From JAFKKS01 sp050187875 (GTDB taxonomy: Bacteria; Pseudomonadota; Alphaproteobacteria; Rhizobiales; Xanthobacteraceae), in the NCBI GenBank assembly GCA_050187875.1, contig JBFWXB010000001.1, positions 62,001 through 126,000 of the forward strand: a DNA stretch of 64,000 nt, given 5' to 3'. Each line of letters starts with the position of its first letter. The first letter of the stretch is position 1. The translations under genes were made by a program, and so were the position numbers. This document shows positions 25,701 through 35,281 of the stretch, piece by piece. A model generated the notes under the pieces. That model ran no database searches. It had not been told where the DNA came from and saw only the letters and a list, made by a program, of their open reading frames with translations.

Positions 25701-26476
25701 CTGCTCACATTCTCTTCGATGTCGGACAGCAATGCGCGGATGCGCTCCGCATTGGCGCCAAGGTCGCGCGATCCGAAGCGCGACGATGAGCGGATGTCGA
25801 TGCGGCTGCCATTCGCCAGGCGCCGGACGCGCACGGCGACATCATCGCGAAAACCCATCACCGGCGTGCGCGCCACCGCCTCGATGCGCCCGTCGCGTCG
25901 GCCCGTCTGCGGCTCGCGCGCCTCGATGATCAGCCATTTCCGCGCGGTCATCACTTCGAGCGCGGCGTCGTAAGCGTTGCCCGGACTGACATTGACGTCG
26001 AGCGGAACAATGTCGGGATAAGCGGCGCGTTGCAGCTGCGCGGACGCCGCCCCGGCATAGTTGACGGAATTCGCATCGCGCAGCCGGGCGCGCAACCGCG
26101 CGATCGCCTCGAAGCGCGGCGGGTCGGCCGTATCGGTCGTGATGTCGCTCAAGGCCGGCAGGCGAAACCCACGGACGCCGAGATAGACCGGATAGGCGAC
26201 GAGCGCGAGGCCGAGAAAAAACGCCAGCAATGCGCGTCCGAAGCCGGGCGGCCCTTGAAACCAGATCACCACGAAGGCTGCGCAAGCAAGCAGCACGGCG
26301 ACAACCGCGAGGCCGAGCCCGGCGGCAAGCACCACAAAACCGGGAACAGCTTCGACAAAACCGCCGCGCACCAGGATCAGTGCGAACAGCGCGACGGCAA
26401 TCGCGAAGAAGGCGAAAAGCCGCGCCCATGTCGCCAGACGTGACGGCGGTTCTTCCAGGACGAGCCGGCGCACCAT
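25682..26476 (-). CDS. DUF1499-family membrane protein
   Basis: This 264-aa protein has three hydrophobic segments in the first 110 residues (LFAFFAIAVALFALILVRGG, VVLAAGLGLAVVAVLLACAA and ALLAFFLGLALVAYPVYLGV). A soluble DUF1499 domain follows, recognisable from RIDIRSSSRFGSRDLGANAERIRALL. Its biochemical function is unknown. It is 6 bp after the M48 peptidase gene in a three-gene membrane operon, which suggests a role in the cell envelope. Confidence 0.82.
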   Translation of the reverse strand: MVRRLVLEEPPSRLATWARLFAFFAIAVALFALILVRGGFVEAVPGFVVLAAGLGLAVVAVLLACAAFVVIWFQGPPGFGRALLAFFLGLALVAYPVYLGVRGFRLPALSDITTDTADPPRFEAIARLRARLRDANSVNYAGAASAQLQRAAYPDIVPLDVNVSPGNAYDAALEVMTARKWLIIEAREPQTGRRDGRIEAVARTPVMGFRDDVAVRVRRLANGSRIDIRSSSRFGSRDLGANAERIRALLSDIEENVSSQPSSQ

Positions 26477-26482
26477 CTCGCG

Positions 26483-27592
26483 TCAGGCCTTTCCGCAGAT
26501 GGTCTTGAGCGCCGTCCAGTCGGAAGCTTCGAGGATCGACCCGCCGGCTGATCCCGCCGCGCGCCTGATCGCGGCGACGCGCTCTTTGGTTGCCGGATGA
26601 TCGAGCAGGATCTTGATGCCCGGCTCGATCTTGCCGGCGATGCGATCGAGAATCGTTGCAAGCGCCCGTGCGTCGCCACCCGCCTTTTGCATTAGATCGA
26701 TCCCATAACGATCGGCGGCCGCTTCGACGTCGCGCGAATAAGCGAGTTGCAGCACCGCCTTCGTCCCGAATACGACGGCGCCACCACCAACAAAATCACC
26801 CAGCACCATGCCGAACAGAAATGACAGGCCAGCCCCCTGCAGCACCGTGCGCGTTCCATCGCGATGCGCCACGTGGCCGATCTCATGAGCAATCACGCCG
26901 GCTACTTCGTCGGCATTCGCGGCCTTGTCAATGAGGCCGCCGAACACATAGACGTGCCCGCCTGGCAGCGCGACGGCATTGGCCTCGTTCTTGCGGATGA
27001 CGGTGACCGTGAGCGGGATCGGCAAGCCGGCCGCGCCCTCCAGGCGCCGCACGAGACGCTTAAGCGCCTCGCCCCCGGCTCGCTCCTTTTCACCGGCGCC
27101 GCATTCGAACGGCTTTGCCGGATCATCGTTGCCGAACGTCGCCCGCGCCTGCCGGTCGACCGCTTCGCCGAGCTTCATCTCGACCGCATAGGGAACGAAG
27201 GGTGTGAGCCGCGTGGCAAGCTGCGGCACGCCGAAAACGCCGACCAGGACGAGCGAGGCGACGGCCGCGATCGACCAGAACACGACCTTGCGCTGACTTC
27301 GCCGCGACGTCAGACCCGAACGGTCGACGGGGATCGAAAGGTCGTCGATCGCGCGCGCGAGATCCGGGTCACGCACCTCCAGTCGGGCGAGATCGTCGCC
27401 GCCGTGCCGCGCGAGACGCAGAACGCCGTCCGACGAGGCAACCTGCTCGAGCTGTTCGAATGGCCAGACGACAAGCGGCGCGCCGCCGTCTGCGGGGCGC
27501 ACCGTTAGCGCTTGCGCATCAAGCGCAACCGTCACCTCATGGCGCGCGCTGCTCTTGCCGTCGAAGAAAATGCCAGGCCCCGAAGCGCTCAT
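26483..27592 (-). CDS. M48-family membrane-associated metallopeptidase
   Basis: This 369-aa protein has a central transmembrane segment (VVFWSIAAVASLVLVGVFGV) and a peptidase M48 domain. Its zinc motif is H236-E-I-G-H240 and the third ligand region is SRDVEAAADRYGIDLM, so it should be active. Relatives (BepA/LoiP/HtpX-like) act in envelope protein quality control. The ATG at 27592 (MSASGPGIFFDGKSS) lies just after the YjgN stop (27597), with GGCGGG upstream. The longer frame from 27688 is the antisense-like overlap with yjgN and is rejected. Confidence 0.9.
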   Translation of the reverse strand: MSASGPGIFFDGKSSARHEVTVALDAQALTVRPADGGAPLVVWPFEQLEQVASSDGVLRLARHGGDDLARLEVRDPDLARAIDDLSIPVDRSGLTSRRSQRKVVFWSIAAVASLVLVGVFGVPQLATRLTPFVPYAVEMKLGEAVDRQARATFGNDDPAKPFECGAGEKERAGGEALKRLVRRLEGAAGLPIPLTVTVIRKNEANAVALPGGHVYVFGGLIDKAANADEVAGVIAHEIGHVAHRDGTRTVLQGAGLSFLFGMVLGDFVGGGAVVFGTKAVLQLAYSRDVEAAADRYGIDLMQKAGGDARALATILDRIAGKIEPGIKILLDHPATKERVAAIRRAAGSAGGSILEASDWTALKTICGKA

Positions 27593-27596
27593 CCGC

Positions 27597-28895
27597 TCAC
27601 AACCCGCCGACATCGAGCGCATCGGCGAGACCCTCGCCGAAGGCGGAGCTCGCGGCGCCGCGCGCTTGCACGTGGTCGAGCGCCTCAAGCCCGGTGAGCG
27701 TCACCGTTTCAAAGCTCAAACGCCAAAATCTGATCACGATCGTTGCCTGATAAATCGCCGAATAGCCAAGCGCGATGACGACATAAGCGCCGAGAAAGAT
27801 GAGAGCGGATATGACTTCACCCGTCATGCTCTCGCGGAAAGCCACCGGCAGCGCGCCGACGGCGAAAGCGGCCACAGCCGCCAGCACACCGGCGGCAAGC
27901 GCAAACAGCGCTGCATAGCCGAGAAAGCGCAGATACGCCTTGTAGATTTGCCCGAAGCGCAGATGCGATGTCGCCGTCATCTCGCCGATGCGCAAGCCCG
28001 ACACCCACCAGCGCAGCACCATCGTCCGAAAGGCGGGATAAAGCGCCGCCGCCGTCAGCACCGCCCAGCCGATCGCGCAGGCGCCGATGACGAACGCGGC
28101 GCCGATTTCCGGATTGGCGTTCTCGATGCGGTTCCAGGCATCGTCGCCTCCGGTAGAGGCCGTAGCGATGAGAAGCGGCCAGTCAACGAGTGCAATCGCC
28201 GTCAGGGTTCCCGCGACAAAGGGCACGATGACGATCGCCCAGAGAATGAGCCCGCGCAGAAAGAGCCCTCCCCCCGAGCCCGCAAAACGGCCTTCGAGAT
28301 TGCCGTAAAAGGTGTGGCGCATCTTGTAGCGCTCGAGACTCGCCTGCCCCCACGGCCAGGCCAGGCCAGCTGTGATGATGCTCGCGCCAAACCACAGCAC
28401 CGACATGATCGCGTACCGCCACGCCGAACCGGTCTGGGAGAAGCGGATGCCGCGATAGACGGTGCGGCTCAACCGGTAGCGCCGCGCGCGAAAGACGGCA
28501 AACTGCCCGAGCAGCACCAAGAGCACGGCGCCGACAACGCCCAATGCGCGTGCCGCCCATTCGGAAGCAAACGAAGCGATAGCGAACAGCGCATAGATCG
28601 GCGCAAGCAGCGCCAGCGCCATCAAGAAGCCCACAAGCAGCTCGCGCGCCGTGCCGGCATAGTCCAGGTTGTCGCCCGCGACCTCCGTGTTGCCCCAGAG
28701 AAAGCGGCGCACATCCGTTGCGAGCCAGAAACGATAGATGCCGAGGGTGAGCGCGAGGAACAGCGAGCCGCGTGCGAGCAGCAGGAAAAACGCGCGCTCG
28801 GAACCGAGGAACCGCCCCGTGCCGGCTCTGTCCGGCGCCTGCAGTTCGCTCGATTGTTCAGGCAAGTCGGGCGGGCGGACGTCCGTCAGGCTCAT
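27597..28895 (-). CDS. YjgN/DUF898-family membrane protein
   Basis: This 432-aa polytopic protein has about seven to nine hydrophobic segments. Family signs include GRFLGSERAFFLLLARGSLFLALTLGIYRFW near the N-terminus, FRARRYRLSRTVYRGIRF, and WPWGQASLERYKMRHTFYGN, typical of DUF898. Function is unknown; the pairing with an M48 peptidase is common for this family. It is the first gene of the three-gene operon and starts 103 bp downstream of the acyl-CoA ligase stop. Confidence 0.88.
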   Translation of the reverse strand: MSLTDVRPPDLPEQSSELQAPDRAGTGRFLGSERAFFLLLARGSLFLALTLGIYRFWLATDVRRFLWGNTEVAGDNLDYAGTARELLVGFLMALALLAPIYALFAIASFASEWAARALGVVGAVLLVLLGQFAVFRARRYRLSRTVYRGIRFSQTGSAWRYAIMSVLWFGASIITAGLAWPWGQASLERYKMRHTFYGNLEGRFAGSGGGLFLRGLILWAIVIVPFVAGTLTAIALVDWPLLIATASTGGDDAWNRIENANPEIGAAFVIGACAIGWAVLTAAALYPAFRTMVLRWWVSGLRIGEMTATSHLRFGQIYKAYLRFLGYAALFALAAGVLAAVAAFAVGALPVAFRESMTGEVISALIFLGAYVVIALGYSAIYQATIVIRFWRLSFETVTLTGLEALDHVQARGAASSAFGEGLADALDVGGL

Positions 28896-28998
28896 GGAAG
28901 CACTCCGGACGCTCTTTTACATGACGCCGCAGCAATTCGACAGGCTCACCCGGGCGCGCCCTATACCTGAGGCACGCCCGACAGGACGGCGAAGGCCG

Positions 28999-30639
28999 TC
29001 ACTCTGCCGCGGCCTGCGTCGGCAGCTTGTAGTCCTTGAAGCGTTCGCGCAGCGTCGTCTTTTGAATCTTGCCCGTCGCTGTATGGGGGATTTCATCGAC
29101 GAAGACCACGTCGTCCGGCATCCACCATTTGGCGATCTTGCCCTGCATGAAGGCGAGCATCTCGTCCTTATCAGCCGTCTCGCCTTTCTTGAGAACGATG
29201 ACAAGGAGCGGCCGTTCGTCCCACTTCGGATGGCGAACCCCGATCACCGCGGCCTCCGCGACCTTGGGATGACCTACGGCCAGATTTTCGAGCTCGATCG
29301 TCGAAATCCATTCGCCGCCGGACTTGATGACATCCTTCGCACGATCGGTGATCTGCATATTGCCGTAAGGATCGATCGTGGCGACGTCGCCGGTGTCGAA
29401 GAAGCCTTCCGGATCGAGGATATCGCCGCCCTCCCCGCGGAAATATTCGCGCGCGACGCACACGCCGCGCACCATGAGCCGGCCGAACGTCTTGCCGTCC
29501 CACGGCATGTCCTCGCCGGCGTCGTTGGCGATCTTCATCTCCACGGTGAACGGCGCGGAGCCCTGCCGCATCTTGATGTCGAGCATGCCTTCGAAATCCG
29601 GCGTGCCGTAGTCCGGCTTGATGCCGCAGATGGAGCCGATCGGGCTCATCTCCGTCATGCCCCAGGCATGCGCGACCTGCACGCCATAGGTCTGCTCGAA
29701 CTTCTGGATCATCGCGCGCGGACAGGCGGAGCCGCCGATCAGCGCCCGCCGCAGCGTCGAAAGCTTCAGCCCGTTCGCCTCCATATGCGCGATGAGCGCG
29801 AGCCAGACGGTCGGAACGCCGGCCGTCATCGTCACGCCCTCGCCTTCGAGGAGCTCATAGACCGACGCGCCGTCGAGCTTCGCACCCGGCAGGACGAGCT
29901 TGCAGCCGGTCATCGGCGCGGAGAAAGCGATCGACCAGCCGTTGGCGTGGAAGAAGGGAACGACCGGCATGATCGTGTCGCGCGCCGAAAGGTCGAACGC
30001 GTCGGGCGCGACCGCCATCATCGAATGCAAAACGTTCGACCGATGCGAATAGACGACACCCTTCGGATTGCCGGTCGTGCCCGACGTGTAGCACATGCCG
30101 GCCGCCGAATTTTCGTCGAGCGCGACCCACTCGAAATCGCCGTCGGCGTCGGCAATCCATTCCTCGTACGCCACCGCGTTGCGCAGCGACGTCTGCGGCA
30201 TATGCGCGGCGTCGGTGAGCACGACGTAGCGCTCGATGCTCGGAAGTTTGTCCTGCAGCTTCTCGACCAGCGGCACGAACGTGAGATCGACGAACATCAA
30301 TCGATCGCCAGCATGGCCGGCGATGTAGACGATCTGATCAGGGAACAGCCGCGGATTGATCGTGTGGTAGACGGCCCCCATGCCCGTGATGCCGTACCAG
30401 GCCTCCAGATGACGCCAGGTGTTCCAGGCGAGCGTCGCGACGCGGTCGCCCGCCTTGATGCCGTCGCGCTGCAGGCTTTGGGCGACGCGCTTCGCCCGCT
30501 GGCGCACCTCGCGATAGGTGGTGCGATGCAGCGGCCCCTCGACCGATCGCGAAACGACCTCGCGGCCACCATGCTGAATCGCGGCATGGTCAATGACGCG
30601 ATGGCACAAAAGCTGCCAATCCTGCATCAATCCACGCAT
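28999..30639 (-). CDS. AMP-forming acyl-CoA ligase (medium/long-chain type)
   Basis: This 546-aa enzyme activates a fatty acid through an acyl-adenylate. The AMP-binding motif YTSGTTGNPKGVVYSHRS, the A5-like motif AWGMTEMSPIG, FDTGDVATIDPYG and the C-terminal lysine segment PHTATGKIQKTTLRERF are all intact. The ATG at 30639 has GGGAGG upstream; the longer frame to 31125 runs antisense through the extensin-like gene. Similar enzymes are often annotated as AlkK/FadD3. No pathway partners are adjacent. Confidence 0.92.
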   Translation of the reverse strand: MRGLMQDWQLLCHRVIDHAAIQHGGREVVSRSVEGPLHRTTYREVRQRAKRVAQSLQRDGIKAGDRVATLAWNTWRHLEAWYGITGMGAVYHTINPRLFPDQIVYIAGHAGDRLMFVDLTFVPLVEKLQDKLPSIERYVVLTDAAHMPQTSLRNAVAYEEWIADADGDFEWVALDENSAAGMCYTSGTTGNPKGVVYSHRSNVLHSMMAVAPDAFDLSARDTIMPVVPFFHANGWSIAFSAPMTGCKLVLPGAKLDGASVYELLEGEGVTMTAGVPTVWLALIAHMEANGLKLSTLRRALIGGSACPRAMIQKFEQTYGVQVAHAWGMTEMSPIGSICGIKPDYGTPDFEGMLDIKMRQGSAPFTVEMKIANDAGEDMPWDGKTFGRLMVRGVCVAREYFRGEGGDILDPEGFFDTGDVATIDPYGNMQITDRAKDVIKSGGEWISTIELENLAVGHPKVAEAAVIGVRHPKWDERPLLVIVLKKGETADKDEMLAFMQGKIAKWWMPDDVVFVDEIPHTATGKIQKTTLRERFKDYKLPTQAAAE

Positions 30640-30814
30640 GGCATCCTCCCAAACGGCTTTTCTTTCCTGGCTAGTTTTAGCGACCTGTTGCGAGCCGGGA
30701 CAAGCCTTACGAAAGGCGAAATGCTGCGGCCTGCGGAAGCATCGCCGCGAAGGTGACGGAGGGGACAATGGAAGGCCCATGGAACCCCAGCCGCGGCCCG
30801 GGGATTTAACCTGC

Positions 30815-31867
30815 ATGGTAGGGGATGGGAGCGGGCGCCGCCTCCAGCAATGGAAGGCCATCGCATTTTTTCTTCTTGTTACGGCGACGGGATTTTTGCC
30901 GGACACGTCCGCACAGGCCCGCATGCGCGCGACCTCCACGGAATGGCACATACGCGCGCAGGATGTGCCGATGCCGCGACCGCGGCCGCAAAGCATGACG
31001 CCACCAGCCGCCGGTGAAGCACAGACGGCGCCCGCGTCCGCCGCGCCGCCGCTGGAAGGGCCGTCCGACTGCCTGAAACGCCTCACGGCCGGGCTCGCCA
31101 TCGCCAAGGCGCTGCCGCCGATCACCGGCCCCGGCGCCTGTCACGGCGAAGACGTCGTGCAACTCTCCGCCGTCGTCCTCGCCAACAAGGCGCAGATCAA
31201 ATTGTTGCCGCCGGCAATCCTGCGCTGCCCGATGGCCGAAGCGTTCGCGCATTGGATGCGCGATCAGGCCGAACCGAAGCTGCGCGCCTCAGGCGCCGTC
31301 ACCAGCATCCTCGTCGCCGCCTCATTCACCTGCCGCGGCCGCAACAACATCGCCAATGCGAAGCTCAGCGAGCATGGTCTCGCCAACGCCATTGACGTGC
31401 GCGGCTTTACGCTCGCCAATGGCAAGAGTTTCGTCCTGACCGACGTGAATGCCGACAAGACCGCGCGCGAAGAGCTGCGCGACAGCGCCTGCGGCGACTT
31501 CACGACTGTGCTCGGCCCGGAGTCGGACGGCTATCATGAAGAGCATATCCATCTCGACCGCATCCAGCGGCGCAACGGCTATCGCATCTGCCAATGGGCC
31601 GTGCGCGAACCCGGCGAGCCCAAGCCGCAGCCGAATGTCGCGAAGCGGTTGGAGACGGCAACCTTGACACCCGCCGGACATGCCGGCGGCGAAGCGCCGA
31701 GCGCTATTGCGCCGCCGTCCGTGCCGATGCCGCGACCCGTGGCACGATCGGCGTCGTGTCACGAAGGCCGAGCATGTCCTCGAGCAGCTTCGCCCCGGCG
31801 AGCACGCGCGCCTCGGCATGGGGGGGCGCGACGATCTGCAGGCCCACGGGTAGATTTTCGCTGGTGA
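30815..31867 (+). CDS. Extensin-like C-terminal domain protein, exported
   Basis: This protein of about 350 aa has an N-terminal export signal (RRLQQWKAIAFFLLVTATGFLPDTSAQA) and a Pro-rich linker (VPMPRPRP). The conserved extensin-like domain (about residues 80-270) contains CRGRNNIANAKLSEHGLANAIDVRGFTL and HEEHIHLDRIQRRNGYRICQW, a metal-peptidase-like arrangement. The start is uncertain: ATG 30779 is in frame, 30815 gives the better signal peptide. The last 55 residues are low-complexity and overlap the convergent amidase gene by 164 bp. Its role is probably in the envelope. Confidence 0.8.
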   Translation: MVGDGSGRRLQQWKAIAFFLLVTATGFLPDTSAQARMRATSTEWHIRAQDVPMPRPRPQSMTPPAAGEAQTAPASAAPPLEGPSDCLKRLTAGLAIAKALPPITGPGACHGEDVVQLSAVVLANKAQIKLLPPAILRCPMAEAFAHWMRDQAEPKLRASGAVTSILVAASFTCRGRNNIANAKLSEHGLANAIDVRGFTLANGKSFVLTDVNADKTAREELRDSACGDFTTVLGPESDGYHEEHIHLDRIQRRNGYRICQWAVREPGEPKPQPNVAKRLETATLTPAGHAGGEAPSAIAPPSVPMPRPVARSASCHEGRACPRAASPRRARAPRHGGARRSAGPRVDFRW

Positions 31868-33149
31868 AGCCGCACGGCAGCGACAGCGCCGGGCAGCAGC
31901 AGAGCGTCACCGCATAAGCGATCGCCAGCCAATCGATATAGGTCTCGAACTGATGCCCTGCGCAGGCGGCGAGATAGCGCTCCTCGATCGGGAATGCCGC
32001 AACGATCGTCGCCGGACAGAGCAGCAAATCGTATTGCTCGAAGAACTTCAGCATCCGGCCTGCCAGCGCGACGCGCTGCGCCTCAGCCTTCATGATCTCG
32101 TCGACGGTGAGCGCCAATCCTTTCTCGACGTTCCAGATGACCTCCGGCTTGAGGAGATCACGATGTTCGCGCAGCAGCTTGCCCCGGCTGACCGCAAAGG
32201 CGAGCGCGCGCAGCGTCTGGAAGCATTCATGCGCTTCCGACAGATCGGGATGCGCCTCTTCCACCGGGATTCCGGCCTTGGCCAATTGCTCGGCCGCCGC
32301 GCGCGTCAGCCGCGCCACCTCCGGATCGACCGGCGTGATGCCGAGATCGGCCGAGTACGCGACCTTGCGCGGCTTCCAGCCGGAGCGCGCGGCATCGAGG
32401 AACGGCGTCTTCGGCGTATCGAGCGACAGCGGATCGCGCGGGTTCTCGCCCGCCATCGCGTCGAACAGAAGCGCCAAGTCCTCGACATTGCGTGCCATCG
32501 GGCCCTCGACGCTCAAGGTGCCGTCGATCTTCGCGCCTGGGGTATGCGCGACACGCCCGACGCTCGGGCGCATGCCGACGACGCCGCAGAAGCTCGCCGG
32601 GTTGCGCAGCGAGCCGCCCATGTCAGAGCCGTGCGCGACCCAAGCCATGCCCGTCGCCAACGCGACGGCGGCGCCGCCGGATGAGCCGGCCGCCGAGCGG
32701 CTCGTGTTCCAGGGATTGAGCGTCGCACCGAACACCTCGTTGAAGGTGTTGGCGCCGGCGCCGAACTCCGGCGTGTTCGACTTCGCGTAGACGATGCCGC
32801 CGTTTGCCTCGAGATTCTCGACGAGGATGTTCGACGTCGCCGGCACGTTGTTGGCGAAGATCGGCGACCCCTGCGTGCTGCGCACGCCGGCGACGTCCGT
32901 CAGATCCTTGATCGGCACCGGCAGGCCGGCCAGAACGCCGCGCTCGCCCGCCGGCCGCTGCATCAGCGTGTCCGCATGCTTGCGCGCCCGGCCGAAGCAC
33001 AATGTCGGCAGCGCATTGACCGAGGGGTCGACCGCGGCGATGCGCGCTTCCAAGGCATCGAGGAGATCGTGCGGCGTCACCTCGCCGGCGCGCAGCTTCT
33101 GCACGATCGTGCAGGCATCCATGGCGATCAGGTCTTGATGAGAGGTCAT
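31704..33149 (-). CDS. Amidase (amidase signature family)
   Basis: This 481-aa hydrolase has the catalytic Lys in PVPIKDLTDVAGVRSTQGS, the cis-Ser motif GGSSGGAAVALATGM-like (AAGSSGGAAVALA) and the nucleophile motif GSDMGGSLRNPASFCG. The ATG at 33149 (MTSHQDLIAMDACTIVQ) has AGGA 8 nt upstream; the frame opens at 33179. It is a full-length relative of the partial amidase at 1-594. It stands alone between the extensin-like and DMT-exporter genes, so a substrate cannot be suggested. Confidence 0.92.
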   Translation of the reverse strand: MTSHQDLIAMDACTIVQKLRAGEVTPHDLLDALEARIAAVDPSVNALPTLCFGRARKHADTLMQRPAGERGVLAGLPVPIKDLTDVAGVRSTQGSPIFANNVPATSNILVENLEANGGIVYAKSNTPEFGAGANTFNEVFGATLNPWNTSRSAAGSSGGAAVALATGMAWVAHGSDMGGSLRNPASFCGVVGMRPSVGRVAHTPGAKIDGTLSVEGPMARNVEDLALLFDAMAGENPRDPLSLDTPKTPFLDAARSGWKPRKVAYSADLGITPVDPEVARLTRAAAEQLAKAGIPVEEAHPDLSEAHECFQTLRALAFAVSRGKLLREHRDLLKPEVIWNVEKGLALTVDEIMKAEAQRVALAGRMLKFFEQYDLLLCPATIVAAFPIEERYLAACAGHQFETYIDWLAIAYAVTLCCCPALSLPCGFTSENLPVGLQIVAPPHAEARVLAGAKLLEDMLGLRDTTPIVPRVAASARTAAQ

Positions 33150-33307
33150 GCGCGCGATCCTGGAATGCAGAAAATGCAAACCGGACGATATCGGGACACG
33201 GCAAGATTGAAAAGGCGCGGCGGCCGGGCGATGGTCTGCCTTGCGCGACGCACAATGGCCACAGGCTCTCTCACGCGTCCTGTGGCGGCACCAGGGATCA
33301 GCATTTC

Positions 33308-34219
33308 ATGCCGGGCGGCGAACAGGCGCGCGACAATCTTAGCCGCGCCGCCCTCTATATGGTCCTGTCGGCGATTTTCATTCCAGCGCTCAATGCTTCC
33401 GCGAAATATCTGGCGACACGCTATCCGATCGTCGAGATCGTCTGGGCGCGCTATGCCGGCCACTTTCTCTATATGCTCATCGTCTTCGCGCCGCGTCGTG
33501 GCCTGAGCCTGCTGATCGCCAACCGTCCGATCCTGCAACTCGTGCGCTCGACCCTCCTGTGCAGCTCGACCGCCATCTTCGTACTCGCACTGCCCTCCGC
33601 ACCATTGACGACGGCAGCGGCCATCAGCTTCACCGCGCCCTTCGTCGTCACCGCGCTCTCGCCCTTGCTGTTGAGCGAGCGCGTCGGGGCGGCGCGCTGG
33701 GCCGCCGTCGCCGCCGGCTTCCTCGGCGCGATGATCGTCATTCGGCCCGGCACCGAGGACATGAACGCCGCGCATTTTCTATTCTTCGCGAGCGCGACGT
33801 TCTCGGCGCTCTATCAGATCATGTCGCGCAAGCTCGCGGCCTACGACCGCGCCGAAACTTCGATCACCTATATCGCGGTCGCAGGGTTCGTTCTCACGAC
33901 GATCCCGCTGCCTTTCGTCTGGGTCACGCCCGCCTCCGCCAAGGATGCGATAGTTTTCGTCGGCCTCGGCATCTTCGGCGGCGTCGGACATTATTTTCTC
34001 GTGCGCGCCTTTGAGCTCGCGCCGGCGCCGTTTGTCTCGCCGTTCAATTATCTCAACCTGATCGGCGCCGCGATTCTGAGCGTTGCCGTGTTCGGACAGT
34101 TTCCCGACCTGTGGCTCTGGATCGGCGCGGCGATCATCGTCGGCAGCGGCCTTTTCATCTTGTTGTATGAGCGCCGCCAGCGCTTGCGCGTAACAGACAA
34201 AAGCGAAATCAAGCGGTAG
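33308..34219 (+). CDS. EamA/DMT-family transporter
   Basis: This 303-aa inner-membrane protein has ten hydrophobic segments in two EamA repeats (about residues 12-142 and 153-288), consistent with the drug/metabolite transporter superfamily. The second repeat contains SATFSALYQIMSRKLA and FELAPAPFVSPFNYLNLIGAAILS, as in S-adenosylmethionine/metabolite exporters. The ATG at 33308 begins MPGGEQARDNLSR. It is divergent from the amidase and convergent with the L,D-transpeptidase. The substrate is unknown. Confidence 0.9.
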   Translation: MPGGEQARDNLSRAALYMVLSAIFIPALNASAKYLATRYPIVEIVWARYAGHFLYMLIVFAPRRGLSLLIANRPILQLVRSTLLCSSTAIFVLALPSAPLTTAAAISFTAPFVVTALSPLLLSERVGAARWAAVAAGFLGAMIVIRPGTEDMNAAHFLFFASATFSALYQIMSRKLAAYDRAETSITYIAVAGFVLTTIPLPFVWVTPASAKDAIVFVGLGIFGGVGHYFLVRAFELAPAPFVSPFNYLNLIGAAILSVAVFGQFPDLWLWIGAAIIVGSGLFILLYERRQRLRVTDKSEIKR

Positions 34220-34229
34220 CGCCGCGCGC

Positions 34230-34260
34230 AAAAAAAACGGCGCCGCAGATGCGGCGCCGT
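34230..34260 (-). terminator. Strong Rho-independent terminator after the L,D-transpeptidase gene
   Basis: The stem CGGCGCCGC (34238-34246) and GCGGCGCCG (34251-34259) is perfect, with the loop AGAT. On the minus strand it is followed by eight T residues (34237-34230). It lies 30 bp after the transpeptidase stop and can also hinder readthrough from the convergent transporter. Confidence 0.9.
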
Positions 34261-34289
34261 CTTCCCCCGGGGTCGCCCCCTACAAATCG

Positions 34290-34949
34290 TCAGCCGTCGC
34301 GGAAGCCTTTGAACGCGACCTGCGGGTTTATCGGCGAGTCGCCCTGCTTCGGCGCCAGCACCACGACCGGCGAGCCGAGCTTCACGCGGCTATAGAGATC
34401 GATCACGTCCTCGTTGGTCATGCGGATGCAGCCCGACGAGATGGCGTGGCCGATATATTCCGGCTGGTTCGTTCCGTGGATGCGGAACAGCGTGTCCTTG
34501 TTGCCTTCGTAAAGATAGATGCCGCGCGCGCCGAGCGGATTCTTCGGCCCGCCGGCGACACGATCCGGAAGATCGCCCATGCGCTTCTTGATCTCGGCGG
34601 TCGGCACCCAATCCGGCCACTCGGCAAGGCGGCCGATCTTCGCGACGCCGGACCAGGCCAGCGCCTCTTCGCCGACGGTCACGCCATAGCGGATCGCCTT
34701 GCCGTTCGGCAGCACGTAATAGAGATAGCGCGCATCGGGATCGACGACGATCGTGCCCGCCAATTCGTGACGGTGGTAGTTGACGACCCGGCGTTGATAC
34801 GGCTCGGGGATCGTCACCTTCGCGTAGGGCGGATCGGCGAGGAGCTGCTTGTCGCGCGTCGTCTCGCCCTGCATCGGCAGCGTCGCGAGAGTCGCTTGCA
34901 TGCAACCGCCCAGAAGCAGGCCAGTCACAAGGATCGCCGCCGTACGCAT
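34290..34949 (-). CDS. L,D-transpeptidase (YkuD domain), lipoprotein
   Basis: This 219-aa envelope enzyme cross-links or modifies peptidoglycan, or attaches proteins to it. The YkuD domain shows HGTNQPEYIGHAISSGCIRMTNEDVIDLY with the catalytic C174. The N-terminus has a lipobox-like LLLGGC, so the protein may be lipid-anchored. The ATG at 34949 has GAGG upstream; the frame to 35096 lacks support. It ends at a strong terminator and appears monocistronic. Confidence 0.93.
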   Translation of the reverse strand: MRTAAILVTGLLLGGCMQATLATLPMQGETTRDKQLLADPPYAKVTIPEPYQRRVVNYHRHELAGTIVVDPDARYLYYVLPNGKAIRYGVTVGEEALAWSGVAKIGRLAEWPDWVPTAEIKKRMGDLPDRVAGGPKNPLGARGIYLYEGNKDTLFRIHGTNQPEYIGHAISSGCIRMTNEDVIDLYSRVKLGSPVVVLAPKQGDSPINPQVAFKGFRDG

Positions 34950-35281
34950 GGAATATCCTCTCTGCCGCCGGAAGCTCCGAGTCGGCACGGTTGGATTATC
35001 GAACAGCTTGCAAGCCTGCCAAGTCTCAATGCGGTGATCACGCCACACTATGGCCGGCTGTTGCAGGAAAGCCGCACTTTTCGGACCCACCTCCATCTTC
35101 CGGTACCAAGTTTAACGCCCGGTTTACCGTACCGGCCGACGGGCCTAAGGCGGAAACCGCCTGCGCGGGCCGCCGCAAACGCCACAAGAACTTCGAGGTT
35201 TGGCGACGAAACGGCCGCACTTGCCACCCATCTTTTCAGCAATGAGCGGTTGCACCGCCTTGAGATCGCAGGGAGAGAACG
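34950..35281. other. 332-bp intergenic stretch without a recognisable gene
   Basis: The gap separates the divergent L,D-transpeptidase and the 64-aa ORF. It presumably holds both promoters. I see no RNA gene, repeat or convincing operator in it. Confidence 0.4.

Noticed and set aside
30640..31125. N-terminal extension of the acyl-CoA ligase
   Set aside because: The extension is antisense to the extensin-like gene and lacks family similarity. ATG 30639 has a GGGAGG site.
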